Position numbers and translations under genes: made by a program. DNA of 58,175 bases, taken from positions 1 to 58,175 of the forward strand of contig DASQOL010000186.1 of the NCBI GenBank assembly GCA_035644475.1, read 5' to 3'. The notes below the pieces were generated by a model that was not told where the DNA came from, made no database searches, and saw only the letters and a program-made list of their open reading frames with translations. The stretch is from FEN-1219 sp035644475 (GTDB lineage: Bacteria; Pseudomonadota; Gammaproteobacteria; Steroidobacterales; Rariloculaceae). This document shows, piece after piece, positions 19,815 to 28,646 of this stretch (positions are counted from its first letter, which is position 1; every line of letters starts with the position of its first letter).

Positions 19815-20974
19815 CTGCGCGACGGTTCGCTTCGCTCTGCGCCGCCGCCGCGGCATTCGCCGGTTGCGAGGCGCCGCCCCGCCAGGTCAGCGACAGCGGC
19901 TACGGCGCGTACGAGGTCAGCATGGCCACGAGGCCCGCCGGCGCGGGCCTCGAGCTCGCGTGGTACGACACGCGCGACGGCAATGCGGAGATCTACACGC
20001 GGCTCCTCGACGCGAGCACGCAAGCCGAAGGCGCCGACCGGCGCCTCACGCAGACCTCGGCACAATCCTTCGAGCCCGACGTCGCGACCACCGAAGACGG
20101 CTACGTCGTCGCGTGGTACGAGAAGACCGCCGAGGGAGCGCTGCGCGCGCAGCTCGGCGCGTGGACGTTCGAGGGCGGGCAGCGCTGGACGCAGCCGCTC
20201 GGCTCGAGCGCGCGCGACACGCGCACCCCCCTCGTGCGGGCTTTCCGCGACCGGTTGTTCGTGGCCTGGATCGAGGTGGAGGAAGGCGATCGCCACGTCG
20301 TGTGGGGACAGTGGCGCAAGCTCGACGGCAACGCGATGTCGGAGCCGGTGCGCCTCGCGCCGGCCGGCCCCACGACGTGGAATTTGAACGCGGCGATCGA
20401 CTCGCGCGGCGTGCCGTTCGTCGTATTCGACGCGCTCGTGGGCACGAAGGCGCAGGAGCTCTACCTCGTCGAGGTCGCCCCGGGCGGCCCGGTCGTGACG
20501 AGGCTCGGCGCCGACGACGGCCACAGCTCGGAGTATCCGGACATCGCGTTCAGCGCCGCCGACGAGGTCGCGCTCGCGTGGTTCGACTCGCGCGACGGCA
20601 ACGACGAGGTGTACCTCGCGGGTGGCGCGCTCGCCGATCTGCGCGCCGATCTCGCCAAGCACGAGCACCGCGTCACCGACACCCCCGGCAGCTCGATCGG
20701 CGCGTACCTCGCGTGGAACGGGGCGAGGATCGGCCTCGCGTGGTCCGACGACAGCTCGGGCCAGTTCGAGATCTACTACCGGCCGTTCGCGGTGAGCGGC
20801 GACGCGCTCGGCGCGCAGAAGCGGGTCACCGACAACATGACCAACTCGCTGATCCCCGCGATCAAGGCCTGGCAGGACGGCTTCGCGCTCGCGTGGAGCG
20901 AGGTCACGCCGGCCGCCGGCGGCCCGCACGATCCCAATACGCGCTCCGAGGTGTTGTTCTCCGTCGTCCGGTGA
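19811..20974 (+). CDS. Lipoprotein with beta-propeller-like WYDTRDGN repeats
   Basis: A 387-residue exported lipoprotein: the signal peptide ends in a lipobox-like AAFAGC (Cys at about 19). The body contains repeated blades such as ELAWYDTRDGNAEIYTRLL, ALAWFDSRDGNDEVYLAG and GLAWSDDSSGQFEIYYRPF, a pattern of sialidase/BNR-like beta-propellers. No catalytic motif is clear. The ATG overlaps the CobN-like stop (ATGA), so it belongs to the same operon and may be a surface or periplasmic partner that binds substrate or stabilises the complex. The gene ends 48 bp before a convergent operon. Confidence 0.82.
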   Translation: MTARRFASLCAAAAAFAGCEAPPRQVSDSGYGAYEVSMATRPAGAGLELAWYDTRDGNAEIYTRLLDASTQAEGADRRLTQTSAQSFEPDVATTEDGYVVAWYEKTAEGALRAQLGAWTFEGGQRWTQPLGSSARDTRTPLVRAFRDRLFVAWIEVEEGDRHVVWGQWRKLDGNAMSEPVRLAPAGPTTWNLNAAIDSRGVPFVVFDALVGTKAQELYLVEVAPGGPVVTRLGADDGHSSEYPDIAFSAADEVALAWFDSRDGNDEVYLAGGALADLRADLAKHEHRVTDTPGSSIGAYLAWNGARIGLAWSDDSSGQFEIYYRPFAVSGDALGAQKRVTDNMTNSLIPAIKAWQDGFALAWSEVTPAAGGPHDPNTRSEVLFSVVR

Positions 20975-21022
20975 CCGCGGCCGCGCGCCGCTGCTCGCGG
21001 CGCCGTCGACGCGGCCGCCCGC

Positions 21023-21940
21023 TCACTCGTCCTCGAGATCGCGGCGAGCCGCCGCGAGCGCCTTGCGCTTGTCGCCGTCGACCACCGGGAAGTGCAGCTT
21101 CAGCTTGGCGATGGCATCGACCACCGCGGCGGCGACGACCAGCCGAGTGAACCATTTGTTGTCGGCGGGCACGACGTACCAGGGAGCGTGCTTCGAGGCC
21201 GTGTTCTTGATCGCCTCCTCGTACGCCTCCTGATAGTCGGACCAATGCTTGCGCTCGGCGACGTCGGACGCCGAGAACTTCCAGTTCTTCTCCGGTTGAT
21301 CCAAGCGCTCGAGGAACCGCCGCTTCTGCTCGGAGTGCGACACGTGCAGGAAGAACTTCACGACCCGCACGCCGTTGCGATCGAGGTACCGCTCGTAGTT
21401 GCCGATGTCCTCGTAGCGCTCGTCCCAGACGTTCTTCGTCACCAGCGAGGCGTGGAGCTTCTGGCGGTGCAGAAGCTCCGGATGCACTTTGACGACCAGC
21501 AACTCCTCGTAGTAGGAGCGGTTGAAGATCCCGATCATCCCGCGCGCCGGCACGTTGCGCATGTACCGCCAGAGGAAGTCGTGATCGAGCTCCTCGCTGG
21601 ACGGCTGCTTGTACGAGGTCACGTGACAGCCCTGCGTGTTGATCCCCGAGGTCACGTGCTTGATCGTGCCGTCCTTGCCGGCGGCGTCCATGGCCTGGAA
21701 CACGAGCAGCAGCGCCCAGTGGTCCTGGGCGTAAAGCATCTGCTGCTGCTCCGCGAGCCACTCGACGCCCCGCTCGAGCATCTCTTTGGCCTCGCTCTTG
21801 TCCTCGGACTTGAGCCCGGCGGTGTCCTTAGGGTCGACGTGCTTGAGCTTGAAATCCTTTCCGCGCGTCACGCGGTAGCGCGCGATGAGCTTCTCGATGC
21901 GTTTGAGCTGGGCCTTGGTGGTCGCGACGCTCGCGCTCAC
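21023..21940 (-). CDS. ppk2: Polyphosphate kinase 2 family protein
   Basis: A 305-residue PPK2-family enzyme that transfers phosphate from polyphosphate to nucleotides. Walker A is FQAMDAAGKDG; the second conserved motif is GMIGIFNRSYYEELLVVKVHP, and the lid region contains SEQKRRFLERLDQPEKNWKFS. The FNRSYYEE form (Asn where many members have Asp) recalls polyphosphate:AMP/ADP phosphotransferases, but I cannot fix the nucleotide. The GTG start overlaps the stop of the upstream gene (GTGA). It is the last gene of a three-gene operon. Confidence 0.93.
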   Translation of the reverse strand: MSASVATTKAQLKRIEKLIARYRVTRGKDFKLKHVDPKDTAGLKSEDKSEAKEMLERGVEWLAEQQQMLYAQDHWALLLVFQAMDAAGKDGTIKHVTSGINTQGCHVTSYKQPSSEELDHDFLWRYMRNVPARGMIGIFNRSYYEELLVVKVHPELLHRQKLHASLVTKNVWDERYEDIGNYERYLDRNGVRVVKFFLHVSHSEQKRRFLERLDQPEKNWKFSASDVAERKHWSDYQEAYEEAIKNTASKHAPWYVVPADNKWFTRLVVAAAVVDAIAKLKLHFPVVDGDKRKALAAARRDLEDE

Positions 21941-22284
21941 TGCGGCTTGCTCGACGGCGTCTCGCGCCGCTTTCCGCCCGATCCCGCGAGCTCCCGCCGG
22001 CGGTCGAGCCGCTCCATGATCGCGTCGACCATGACCTTCGTTTCATCCGGTCCGATCCGGTCGGCGGCTTTGTTCAGCGAGTTGAACGACGCCATCACGA
22101 GGTCGCGCAGCTTGCGGAAGCCGATGGGATTTTTCTTGGTGCAGACCGTGGCGTCGTTCTTCACGATGCGCTCGACCACGCCCGGCTCGCGCAGATTCAC
22201 GCCGCACACCGTCGTCAAGCGCAGCAGCTCGTCCGCGATCGTGTCGAGGTGACGCGCCCAAGCGGGGTGAGTCGGCTCGCTCAC
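21937..22284 (-). CDS. Conserved hypothetical protein (115 aa)
   Basis: A small, soluble, charged protein with no signal peptide or membrane segment. It is mostly alpha-helical by composition (LDTIADELLRLTTVCGVNL near the start, LNKAADRIGPDETKVMVDAIMERLDRR near the end). I do not recognise a family. It starts with GTG at 22284, 4 bp after the previous gene, and its stop overlaps the ppk2 start. The tight coupling suggests a function linked to the PPK2 protein, for example as a regulator or partner. Confidence 0.75.
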   Translation of the reverse strand: MSEPTHPAWARHLDTIADELLRLTTVCGVNLREPGVVERIVKNDATVCTKKNPIGFRKLRDLVMASFNSLNKAADRIGPDETKVMVDAIMERLDRRRELAGSGGKRRETPSSKPQ

Positions 22285-22288
22285 GTGT

Positions 22289-22906
22289 CTAGCGCGCCTG
22301 CGCGGCCGCCAAGCGGGCGCTCACGTTCTTGCCCCAGGTCGTGAAGTGCTCGGTGAGACTGCTGGCCTTGTTCAAGGCCGTGTTCTCCTGATAGTCCTTG
22401 CCGACCGGCTGGGTTCCCTCATACGCCACGAGCAGCTCGGCGGTACGGGAGTCGCGCACGTACGCTTCGAACGACAGCGTGCCCGAGCCGAGCGTCTCGG
22501 CACCCTTTTCCGCCCTCGATGCCCAGGGTGTGAGGCTGATGAGGCGGACCTCGAGCTGCAGCGTGCCGGGCCCGGCGGTGTCGACGACCTTGTACTTGCC
22601 GCCGCTCTCGATGCCTGCACGCACCGCGCGCGCGAACTCGCTGACGAGAAACTGCTTGTTGTCGCGGGTCAACGCCCACTCGTGGGGGTCGGGTTTCTCC
22701 ACCCACGGCGGCGGAATCACGCGCGTGCCGCTGATGTTCAGCGGCAGGATCCGGAACTGCGTGTATGGCGACAGGTTGGTGCCCGGCCTGGTAAACGTTA
22801 CCGTCAGTGGCGGGGGCGCTTGCGCCGACGCGCAGAACGCCGCGGCCACGAGCCAAACGGCGAGGCCGAGGTTACGGATCGGTCGCAAATTCGAATGGTC
22901 CGACAT
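22289..22906 (-). CDS. Exported DUF3313-like protein
   Basis: A 205-residue protein with a signal peptide (LAVWLVAAAFCASAQA, cleavage at about 30) and a mature domain resembling DUF3313-like periplasmic proteins (YTQFRILPLNISGTRV, LQLEVRLISLTPW, TAELLVAYEGTQ). Function unknown. It is the first gene of the operon with the 115-aa protein and PPK2. The 211 bp upstream to the divergent GlsB-like gene should hold both promoters; I see no clear boxes. Confidence 0.75.
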   Translation of the reverse strand: MSDHSNLRPIRNLGLAVWLVAAAFCASAQAPPPLTVTFTRPGTNLSPYTQFRILPLNISGTRVIPPPWVEKPDPHEWALTRDNKQFLVSEFARAVRAGIESGGKYKVVDTAGPGTLQLEVRLISLTPWASRAEKGAETLGSGTLSFEAYVRDSRTAELLVAYEGTQPVGKDYQENTALNKASSLTEHFTTWGKNVSARLAAAQAR

Positions 22907-23117
22907 GGGACGCCCTATCTATCAGCCGGCGGTGGCAAGGACCATACGCGGCGGGATGGGCATTTGAGATTGGACCAAGGGGCAGCACGGAGCGGGACAG
23001 TCGTTGCGCCGCAAGAGCGGATTCGTCGTTCGCGGCGCGGGCGCCGCAACGGCCCCTTGGTCCGATGGCGCGGCCGGCGTGCCGTGTTAACGTTCGCGGA
23101 TCGGACGGAGGGCTGCG

Positions 23118-23366
23118 ATGGACATCCTCATCACGTTGATCATCGGTGGCGTCATCGGCTGGGTGGCGAGCCTGATCATGAAGACCGATGCCCAAATGGG
23201 CATCATCGCGAACGTCGTGGTCGGCATCGTCGGCTCGTTCCTCGGCTTTTGGGTCGCGGGGCTGCTCGGGATCGCCGCCGGCGGCGCGATCGTGCGCTGG
23301 GCGATCGGCATCGGCGGCGCCGTGCTGCTGATCGTGATCTTGAGGGCGCTGAAAATCGTGAAGTAA
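23118..23366 (+). CDS. GlsB/YeaQ/YmgE-family small membrane protein
   Basis: An 82-residue inner-membrane protein of the transglycosylase-associated (GlsB/YeaQ/YmgE) family, commonly stress-induced. The family pattern is clear: GGVIGWVASLIMKTDAQMGIIANVVVGIVGSFLG, with three hydrophobic segments and Gly-rich packing motifs. A good Shine-Dalgarno (ggaggg) precedes the ATG. It stands alone, divergent from the DUF3313-like operon and convergent with the DUF2062 gene. Confidence 0.93.
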   Translation: MDILITLIIGGVIGWVASLIMKTDAQMGIIANVVVGIVGSFLGFWVAGLLGIAAGGAIVRWAIGIGGAVLLIVILRALKIVK

Positions 23367-23397
23367 CCGGGAGCGGCGAGCCGTCATCCACTCGCGG

Positions 23398-23940
23398 CTA
23401 CTTCGAGATCCGCGACCAAGTTCCCCAGATCGCGAACACGAGCGCGTACACCGTGAGCGCAGTGACGCACGCCAGCGTGACGATTCCGACGGCGGTGGGC
23501 GCGCCGACCGAAGACATCCAGTCGAGTAGCGCGGGGAACCATTGGCGGACGGTGAGCGCCGCCTGCGCGGCTTCTTGGGCGGACTCGAGCGCCTCGACGG
23601 GCGCGTCGGGCGCCTCCGGCCGAATGATGAGGGCGCCGATCCGATAGGCCGAGTAGTACATGATCGGCATCGTGAGCGGGTTCGAAATGAAGGTGGCCAA
23701 CGATGCCGCGACGACATTCGCGCGTAGCGCGATCGCGGTGACGATCGCGAAGAGGATATGCGCCACCGGAAACAGAATGGCGAAGAACACACCGATCGCG
23801 GCGCCCTTCGCGACCGAATGGTGGTCGAACGACCAGAGTCCCTTGTTGCGCAGGCGGTGACGCAGCGGCCGCAATAGCTGTCCGCGCCGCAAGCGCGTCA
23901 CATTCAGTAGCAGCCTCTTGAAGCGAACGTGGTGCATCAC
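23398..23940 (-). CDS. DUF2062 membrane protein
   Basis: A 180-residue protein with a basic N terminus and DUF2062 motifs: SVAKGAAIGVFFAILFPVAHILFA at about 42-65 and ATFISNPLTMPIMYYSAYRIG at about 83-103, plus a C-terminal membrane segment (about 145-172). The molecular function of the family is unknown. It is probably monocistronic. The 216 bp to the next gene (23941-24156) are GC-rich and contain no gene that I can support. Confidence 0.88.
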   Translation of the reverse strand: MMHHVRFKRLLLNVTRLRRGQLLRPLRHRLRNKGLWSFDHHSVAKGAAIGVFFAILFPVAHILFAIVTAIALRANVVAASLATFISNPLTMPIMYYSAYRIGALIIRPEAPDAPVEALESAQEAAQAALTVRQWFPALLDWMSSVGAPTAVGIVTLACVTALTVYALVFAIWGTWSRISK

Positions 23941-24156
23941 GAACCCGCGCTATACCCGGTGGAACCCCTCTCTTGCGCGAAGGCGGAATCAACACCGCGC
24001 GGGTCGTACAGCGATCGAGGCCAGGCGACAGTGTGCACTGCGGCCGTCGAGCGCGAAAGTGGGAGGGCCCGTCCGCGAAGCGCGGCGAGTGGCTCGACCG
24101 GACGGAAATAGCCCGCGGGGGCGGCCCTCAGGCCCCGGGCACGTTGGGCGAGCCGT

Positions 24157-25248
24157 TCATTGCGGCACGAAGTAGAGCAGCAGGGCGACCATCAGATACA
24201 CCGCGATCAGCTGCACCCCCTTGTACCAATTGCCGGAGCCGCCCGATGCGACCAGCGTGCCGATCAGCACCGACAGGAACAACAGCGTCACTCCGCCTGC
24301 GTTGAAGGACAGCAGGAACGACTGCGGCCCCACGAAGTAGCTCGCGAAGACCAGCACCGGCGCCACGAACAGCGCGATCAGAATGCAGCTGCCGAGCGCG
24401 ATGCCGAGCGATAGGTCGAAACGGCCCTTGCGCGCCATGTCGACCGCGGACATACCCTCCGCGACCCCGCCGACGCTCGCGAGCAGCACGATGCCGAGAA
24501 ACGCAGGCGACAGGCCGAGCGCCTCGCCGGTGCCCTCGACGGCGCCGACTAAGATCTCGCTCAACACCGCCGCGACCACCGAGCTGACGACCAGCACGCC
24601 GATGCAGAGCGCGAGGCTCCAGTGCTGCTCGTGCTCCTCGGACGCTTCCGGCTCGCCCTCCCTGGCGACGCTCGCGAATTCCTCGGGATGGGTGCGAATC
24701 ATGTACAGCAGATAGAGTCCGTAGAGCGCGAGCAGCAGCACCGCGAGCCCGATGTTGATCTTCTCCTGCTCGATCGTGGCGGCGTCGGCTGCGAACGCGC
24801 GCTCGTAGATGCTCGGCAAGGCGAGGCTGATCACCGAGATGAACATCATCGTGCTGTAGTGGCGCACGGCCTGTGCGTTGAACGTGAGCGTGTGGCGGCG
24901 CAGGCCGCCGAGCAGGAAGCAGAGTCCCATGACGAGCAGCAGGTTGAACAGGATCGCGCCGATGATCGACGCGGCCACCATCGCGTAGAGGCCGGCCTGC
25001 AAGGCCGTGACGCCGATGATGATCTCGGGCAGATTGCCGAATATCGCGTTCAGCAGCCCGCCGATCGAATCGCCCGTGTAGTGCGCGAGGTGCTCGGTGC
25101 TCGAGCCGATCAGACGTGCGACCGGCACGATCGCGAGTGCCGCGATCAGGAACCTCACCGGCGCGCTGACCCCGGCGACATGATCGATCGCGATCGCGAT
25201 CGGCACGAACCCGAGCATCCAGTGGCGGGACCAATTGACGGTCGACAT
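24157..25248 (-). CDS. caxA: Ca2+/H+ antiporter (CaxA type)
   Basis: A 363-residue inner-membrane exchanger of the calcium/cation superfamily, using the proton gradient to expel Ca2+. The two alpha-repeats are visible: HYTGDSIGGLLNAIFGNLPEIIIG (about 57-80) and LASVGGVAEGMSAVDMARKGRFDLSLGIALGS (about 260-290), with an acidic linker between them (EGEPEASEEHEQ). The ATG at 25248 has ggag 7 nt upstream. It is 60 bp downstream of an AdiA-like decarboxylase on the same strand and is probably cotranscribed, linking proton-consuming decarboxylation with cation/proton exchange. Confidence 0.92.
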   Translation of the reverse strand: MSTVNWSRHWMLGFVPIAIAIDHVAGVSAPVRFLIAALAIVPVARLIGSSTEHLAHYTGDSIGGLLNAIFGNLPEIIIGVTALQAGLYAMVAASIIGAILFNLLLVMGLCFLLGGLRRHTLTFNAQAVRHYSTMMFISVISLALPSIYERAFAADAATIEQEKINIGLAVLLLALYGLYLLYMIRTHPEEFASVAREGEPEASEEHEQHWSLALCIGVLVVSSVVAAVLSEILVGAVEGTGEALGLSPAFLGIVLLASVGGVAEGMSAVDMARKGRFDLSLGIALGSCILIALFVAPVLVFASYFVGPQSFLLSFNAGGVTLLFLSVLIGTLVASGGSGNWYKGVQLIAVYLMVALLLYFVPQ

Positions 25249-25308
25249 CGCTAGGCTCCAACGCTCGGATGTGCGCGGCGTCGGCGGGGGCGCCGAGTCG
25301 CGGCTCCG

Positions 25309-27600
25309 CTAAGACGCCCGCTGCTTCAGGCAATAAAGGAAATGCTCGCCGCCGCGGATTTCGACGCCGTGAGTCTCGTGGCCGAAGCCGGGGAAACGCC
25401 GGTCCCAGTCGCGCAGTGCCTTGAGGTAGCCGATATGCGGCCCGTCCCCGGGGCCGGCGTTTTCCCCCGGCATCATCATCGGAATGCCGGGCGGGTAGGG
25501 CACCACGCTCGTCGCGATGACTCGCTGCGCGAGCTCGTCGAGCGGCACGCGCTCCACCTCGTTGCGCACGAGTCGGCGGTACGCGTCCGCGGGCGTCATC
25601 TCGATCGCCGGCAGCGTGGAAAACGCGCCCTGCAGGTGCCGCATCTGGCCCGAGCGCCGGTATTGGTCGAACATCTCGTCGGCGAGGTCGCGCAAGCCCA
25701 TTCCGGCGTAACGCTCCGGACCGGCGGCGAACTGGCTCGGCAACGCGACGTCGAGCGGGGTGTTTGCGTCGTAGTCCTCTTTGAATTTGATCAGCTTGGT
25801 CAACAGCGTGCCCCACTTGGCCTTGGTCATGCCGATCGAGAACAGAAACAGCATCGTGAAGTCCTGAGTCTTCTCGTACTCGAAGCCGTGCCGCACGAGG
25901 TATGCGGAGAGCAGCGCGGCCGGGATGCCACGCTCCTCGAACGAGCCGTCGGCCGCGATGCCGGGCGCGACGATCGTTACCTTGATCGGGTCGAGCATGC
26001 AGTAGCCGTCTTCGAGCTCGTCGAAGCCGTGCCACTCTTCGCCCGGATGCAGCACCCAGCAGTTGGGGTCGCTCACCAGCAGTTCTTCGGGCGCGTCCTC
26101 GAAAGCCACGCGCCGTTTGGTCGCGGGATCCGTGACCTCGGCCGCGTTCCATGGCGTGAAGAACCAGTCGCCGTCCTTCGCGTACTGCCGTTTGATGCGT
26201 GCGAGCGCTTGGCGGAAGCTCACCGCCTCGCGGATCGACTCCGTCGTCAAAGCGACGCCGCTCGCGCCGTCCATCATCGCGGCCGAGATCTCGTTCGATG
26301 CGATGATCGGATAGAACGGCGAGGTCGAGGCATGCATCATGAACGACTCGTTGAAGCGCGCATGCTCGATCGGGTCGCGGCCGTCGCGGATGTGGATGAA
26401 GGACGCCTGCGAGAATGCCGCGAGCAACTTGTGCGTGGAATGCGTCGCGAACAACGTCGGGCCGTCCTTGTACGCGGCGGGGTCGCCGAACATGGCGTGG
26501 CGGTTCTTGTACAGCGGGTTGAAGCGCGCGTACGCATACCACGCCTCGTCGAAGTGCAGCCGGTCGATCGCATGGGCGCCGATCTCGATCACGCGCGCGA
26601 CGTTGTAGATGAGGCCGTCGTAGGTCGAGTTGGTGATCACCGTATGCCGCGGCTTGGCGCGCTCGACGCCGGCTGCCAGCGGGTGCGTCTCGAAGCGCGC
26701 GCGGATCTGCTCGGGTTGCAGGTCCTCGGGATAGATCGGGCCGATGATCCCGTAGCGATTGCGGTGCGGCACGAGATACATGGGCGTTGCGCCCGACATG
26801 ATGAGCCCGTGCTCGATCGACTTGTGGCAGTTGCGATCGCAGAGCGCCACGTCGCCGCGCGTGAGGCTCGCCATGAAGATGATGCGATTGGAGCTCGACG
26901 TGCCGTTGGTCACGGTGTACGACCGATGTGCGCCGAACACGCGCGCGGCGTACTTCTCGCTTTCGCCGATCGGCCCGCTGTGATCGAGCAGCGAGCCCAC
27001 GGCCGCCATGCCGATCGAGAGGTCGGAGCGAAACACGTTCTCGCCAAAGTAGTCGAAGAACACCTTCGACACCGGCGTCTTCAAGAACGCAGTGCCGCCG
27101 AGATGTCCCGGCGTGCCGAACGCGTACTCGCGCACGTTCGCCTGCGCGAGCATCGACGTGAACATGGGCGGCAGCAGGTGCTCCCGGTAGCGGCGGATCG
27201 CGGCCTCGACGCGCCCCGCGATGAACGTGGGCGTGTCCTCGGTGAGCCAGACGAGCTCGTCCGCGCGCTTGAGCATGCTCAAAGGAATCGACGCTATCTG
27301 GCTGCGCTCGCCTAACAGGAACGCCGGCGTTCGATCGTTGCGCGCGCGGAACGCGCGCAACACGCGTTCCGCGCCGTCCGAGTCGTCGAGACCGGCATCG
27401 ACGAGCACGCAGCCGGTCAGCGGATCGGCGTGAATCGCGGCCACGGCGTCGGCCGCGGAGCGCGCGCCGACTACTTCGAAGCCGCGGGCCTTGAGCTGCT
27501 CGATCAGCGCGGTGCCGGAGCGGGCGAGAGTCGTCCCGACGCCGATGTCGCCGTAGACGACGAGGATGCTCAGAGGCGACAGCGCGGCAGTGGTGGCCAT
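25309..27600 (-). CDS. AdiA-like Orn/Lys/Arg decarboxylase
   Basis: A 763-residue fold-type-I PLP decarboxylase that replaces a carboxylate by a proton and so consumes cytoplasmic H+. It has the N-terminal response-regulator-like wing domain (about 1-130), the PLP core with HFDEAWYAYARFNP and catalytic K391 in THSTHKLLAA, and the C-terminal domain with PYPPGIPMMMPGEN. Overall it resembles E. coli AdiA, but the segment FNESFMMHASTSPFYPII matches its paralogue at 45197 and differs from AdiA, so the substrate is open. The ATG at 27600 has aaggag upstream; the frame extends further without a better start. Confidence 0.93.
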   Translation of the reverse strand: MATTAALSPLSILVVYGDIGVGTTLARSGTALIEQLKARGFEVVGARSAADAVAAIHADPLTGCVLVDAGLDDSDGAERVLRAFRARNDRTPAFLLGERSQIASIPLSMLKRADELVWLTEDTPTFIAGRVEAAIRRYREHLLPPMFTSMLAQANVREYAFGTPGHLGGTAFLKTPVSKVFFDYFGENVFRSDLSIGMAAVGSLLDHSGPIGESEKYAARVFGAHRSYTVTNGTSSSNRIIFMASLTRGDVALCDRNCHKSIEHGLIMSGATPMYLVPHRNRYGIIGPIYPEDLQPEQIRARFETHPLAAGVERAKPRHTVITNSTYDGLIYNVARVIEIGAHAIDRLHFDEAWYAYARFNPLYKNRHAMFGDPAAYKDGPTLFATHSTHKLLAAFSQASFIHIRDGRDPIEHARFNESFMMHASTSPFYPIIASNEISAAMMDGASGVALTTESIREAVSFRQALARIKRQYAKDGDWFFTPWNAAEVTDPATKRRVAFEDAPEELLVSDPNCWVLHPGEEWHGFDELEDGYCMLDPIKVTIVAPGIAADGSFEERGIPAALLSAYLVRHGFEYEKTQDFTMLFLFSIGMTKAKWGTLLTKLIKFKEDYDANTPLDVALPSQFAAGPERYAGMGLRDLADEMFDQYRRSGQMRHLQGAFSTLPAIEMTPADAYRRLVRNEVERVPLDELAQRVIATSVVPYPPGIPMMMPGENAGPGDGPHIGYLKALRDWDRRFPGFGHETHGVEIRGGEHFLYCLKQRAS

Positions 27601-27902
27601 GGGTTTGTTCTCCTTCCACGAGAATTCACGCACGTCCCTGTCCGCGGCGCATCCGCCTGTAGGCCAATGGGCGACGACTGCCGCGCATGGCACAAAGGCC
27701 CGCCGGTCCTCGCGCGCTTTTTTTCTCTGGTTGTGCGCCCAAGGTCTCATGCGAGCGACGCCGTAAAAACGGCATTCTTCGGAGTGGCGGCACAGCTATT
27801 CCTTCCGTGACCGAAACTCGCACAAGAAGCCGCGGGCGCTGCGCCGTCGTCGCTTGCGCGTGATCGCCCGGAGATCGACCCGTCCGGAGGAGTTGCGTCG
27901 AG
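27601..27902. other. Divergent intergenic region (302 bp)
   Basis: It separates the AdiA-like gene (minus) from the C39-like peptidase gene (plus) and must carry both promoters. I see a small perfect hairpin at 27760-27773 (gccgt, aaaa, acggc) and a T-run near 27719-27725. No clear -35/-10 pair or gene stood out. Confidence 0.5.
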
Positions 27903-28646
27903 ATGAGCAGCGTGGACATCGATCTCGGGATCCGCATCGAGCGCCAGCCGGACTACACGACCTGCGGCCCGACGGCGCTGCACGCCGTGTACCGTTACTA
28001 CGGCGACCCGATCGGTCTCGACGCCGTGATCGCCGAGACGCCCAAGCTGCCGGGCGGGGGGACGTTGAACGTGCACCTCGCGGTGCACGCGTTGCAGCGC
28101 GGCTACGAGACGATCACCTGGGCCTGCAACGTGCGGCACATGGACCCAACCTGGTTCCAGCAGCCGACGGACTTGCGGGCCAAGCTCAAGGCGCGCGCCG
28201 CCGCGAAGAACCTCGCCGACGATCCGCGCTACGGGCCCGGCTACGAGGCGGCCGACCGCTACCTGGCGCTCGGCGGGCAGTTCCGCTGGGGCGACCTCAC
28301 GCCGGACCTCATCGCGAAGACGCTCGGCGACGGCCTGCCGCTGCTCACCGGCACCAACGGCACTTATCTCTATCAATGCGCGCGCGAGACCGAAGCGGGC
28401 GCGGACGACGTACGCGGTGACGCGTTCGGGCATTTCATCGTGCTCGGCGGCTATCGTTCCGAGGATCAATCGGTCGCGATCGCGGATCCGCTGCTCGACA
28501 ACCCGGCCTACGGCACGAAGTACTATCGCGTGACCGTCCATCGATTGATCGGCGCGATTTTCCTCGGCGTGGGGTCCGACGACGGCAACCTGCTCGTGAT
28601 CCGGCCGAAGGGCTGGACGAAATCCGCAGCCGGGAGAGCGTCATGA
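27903..28646 (+). CDS. C39-like cysteine peptidase family protein
   Basis: A 247-residue protein with a papain-like C39 fold signature. Catalytic Cys21 lies in DYTTCGPTALHAVYRYYG, with His in GHFIVLGGY and Asp in IADPLLD. No signal peptide or ABC transporter domain is present, so it is probably a cytoplasmic peptidase or amidase and not a bacteriocin exporter. It overlaps the next gene by ATGA and so works with the N-formylglutamate amidohydrolase-like protein. A ggagg lies about 12 nt before the ATG. Confidence 0.82.
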   Translation: MSSVDIDLGIRIERQPDYTTCGPTALHAVYRYYGDPIGLDAVIAETPKLPGGGTLNVHLAVHALQRGYETITWACNVRHMDPTWFQQPTDLRAKLKARAAAKNLADDPRYGPGYEAADRYLALGGQFRWGDLTPDLIAKTLGDGLPLLTGTNGTYLYQCARETEAGADDVRGDAFGHFIVLGGYRSEDQSVAIADPLLDNPAYGTKYYRVTVHRLIGAIFLGVGSDDGNLLVIRPKGWTKSAAGRAS

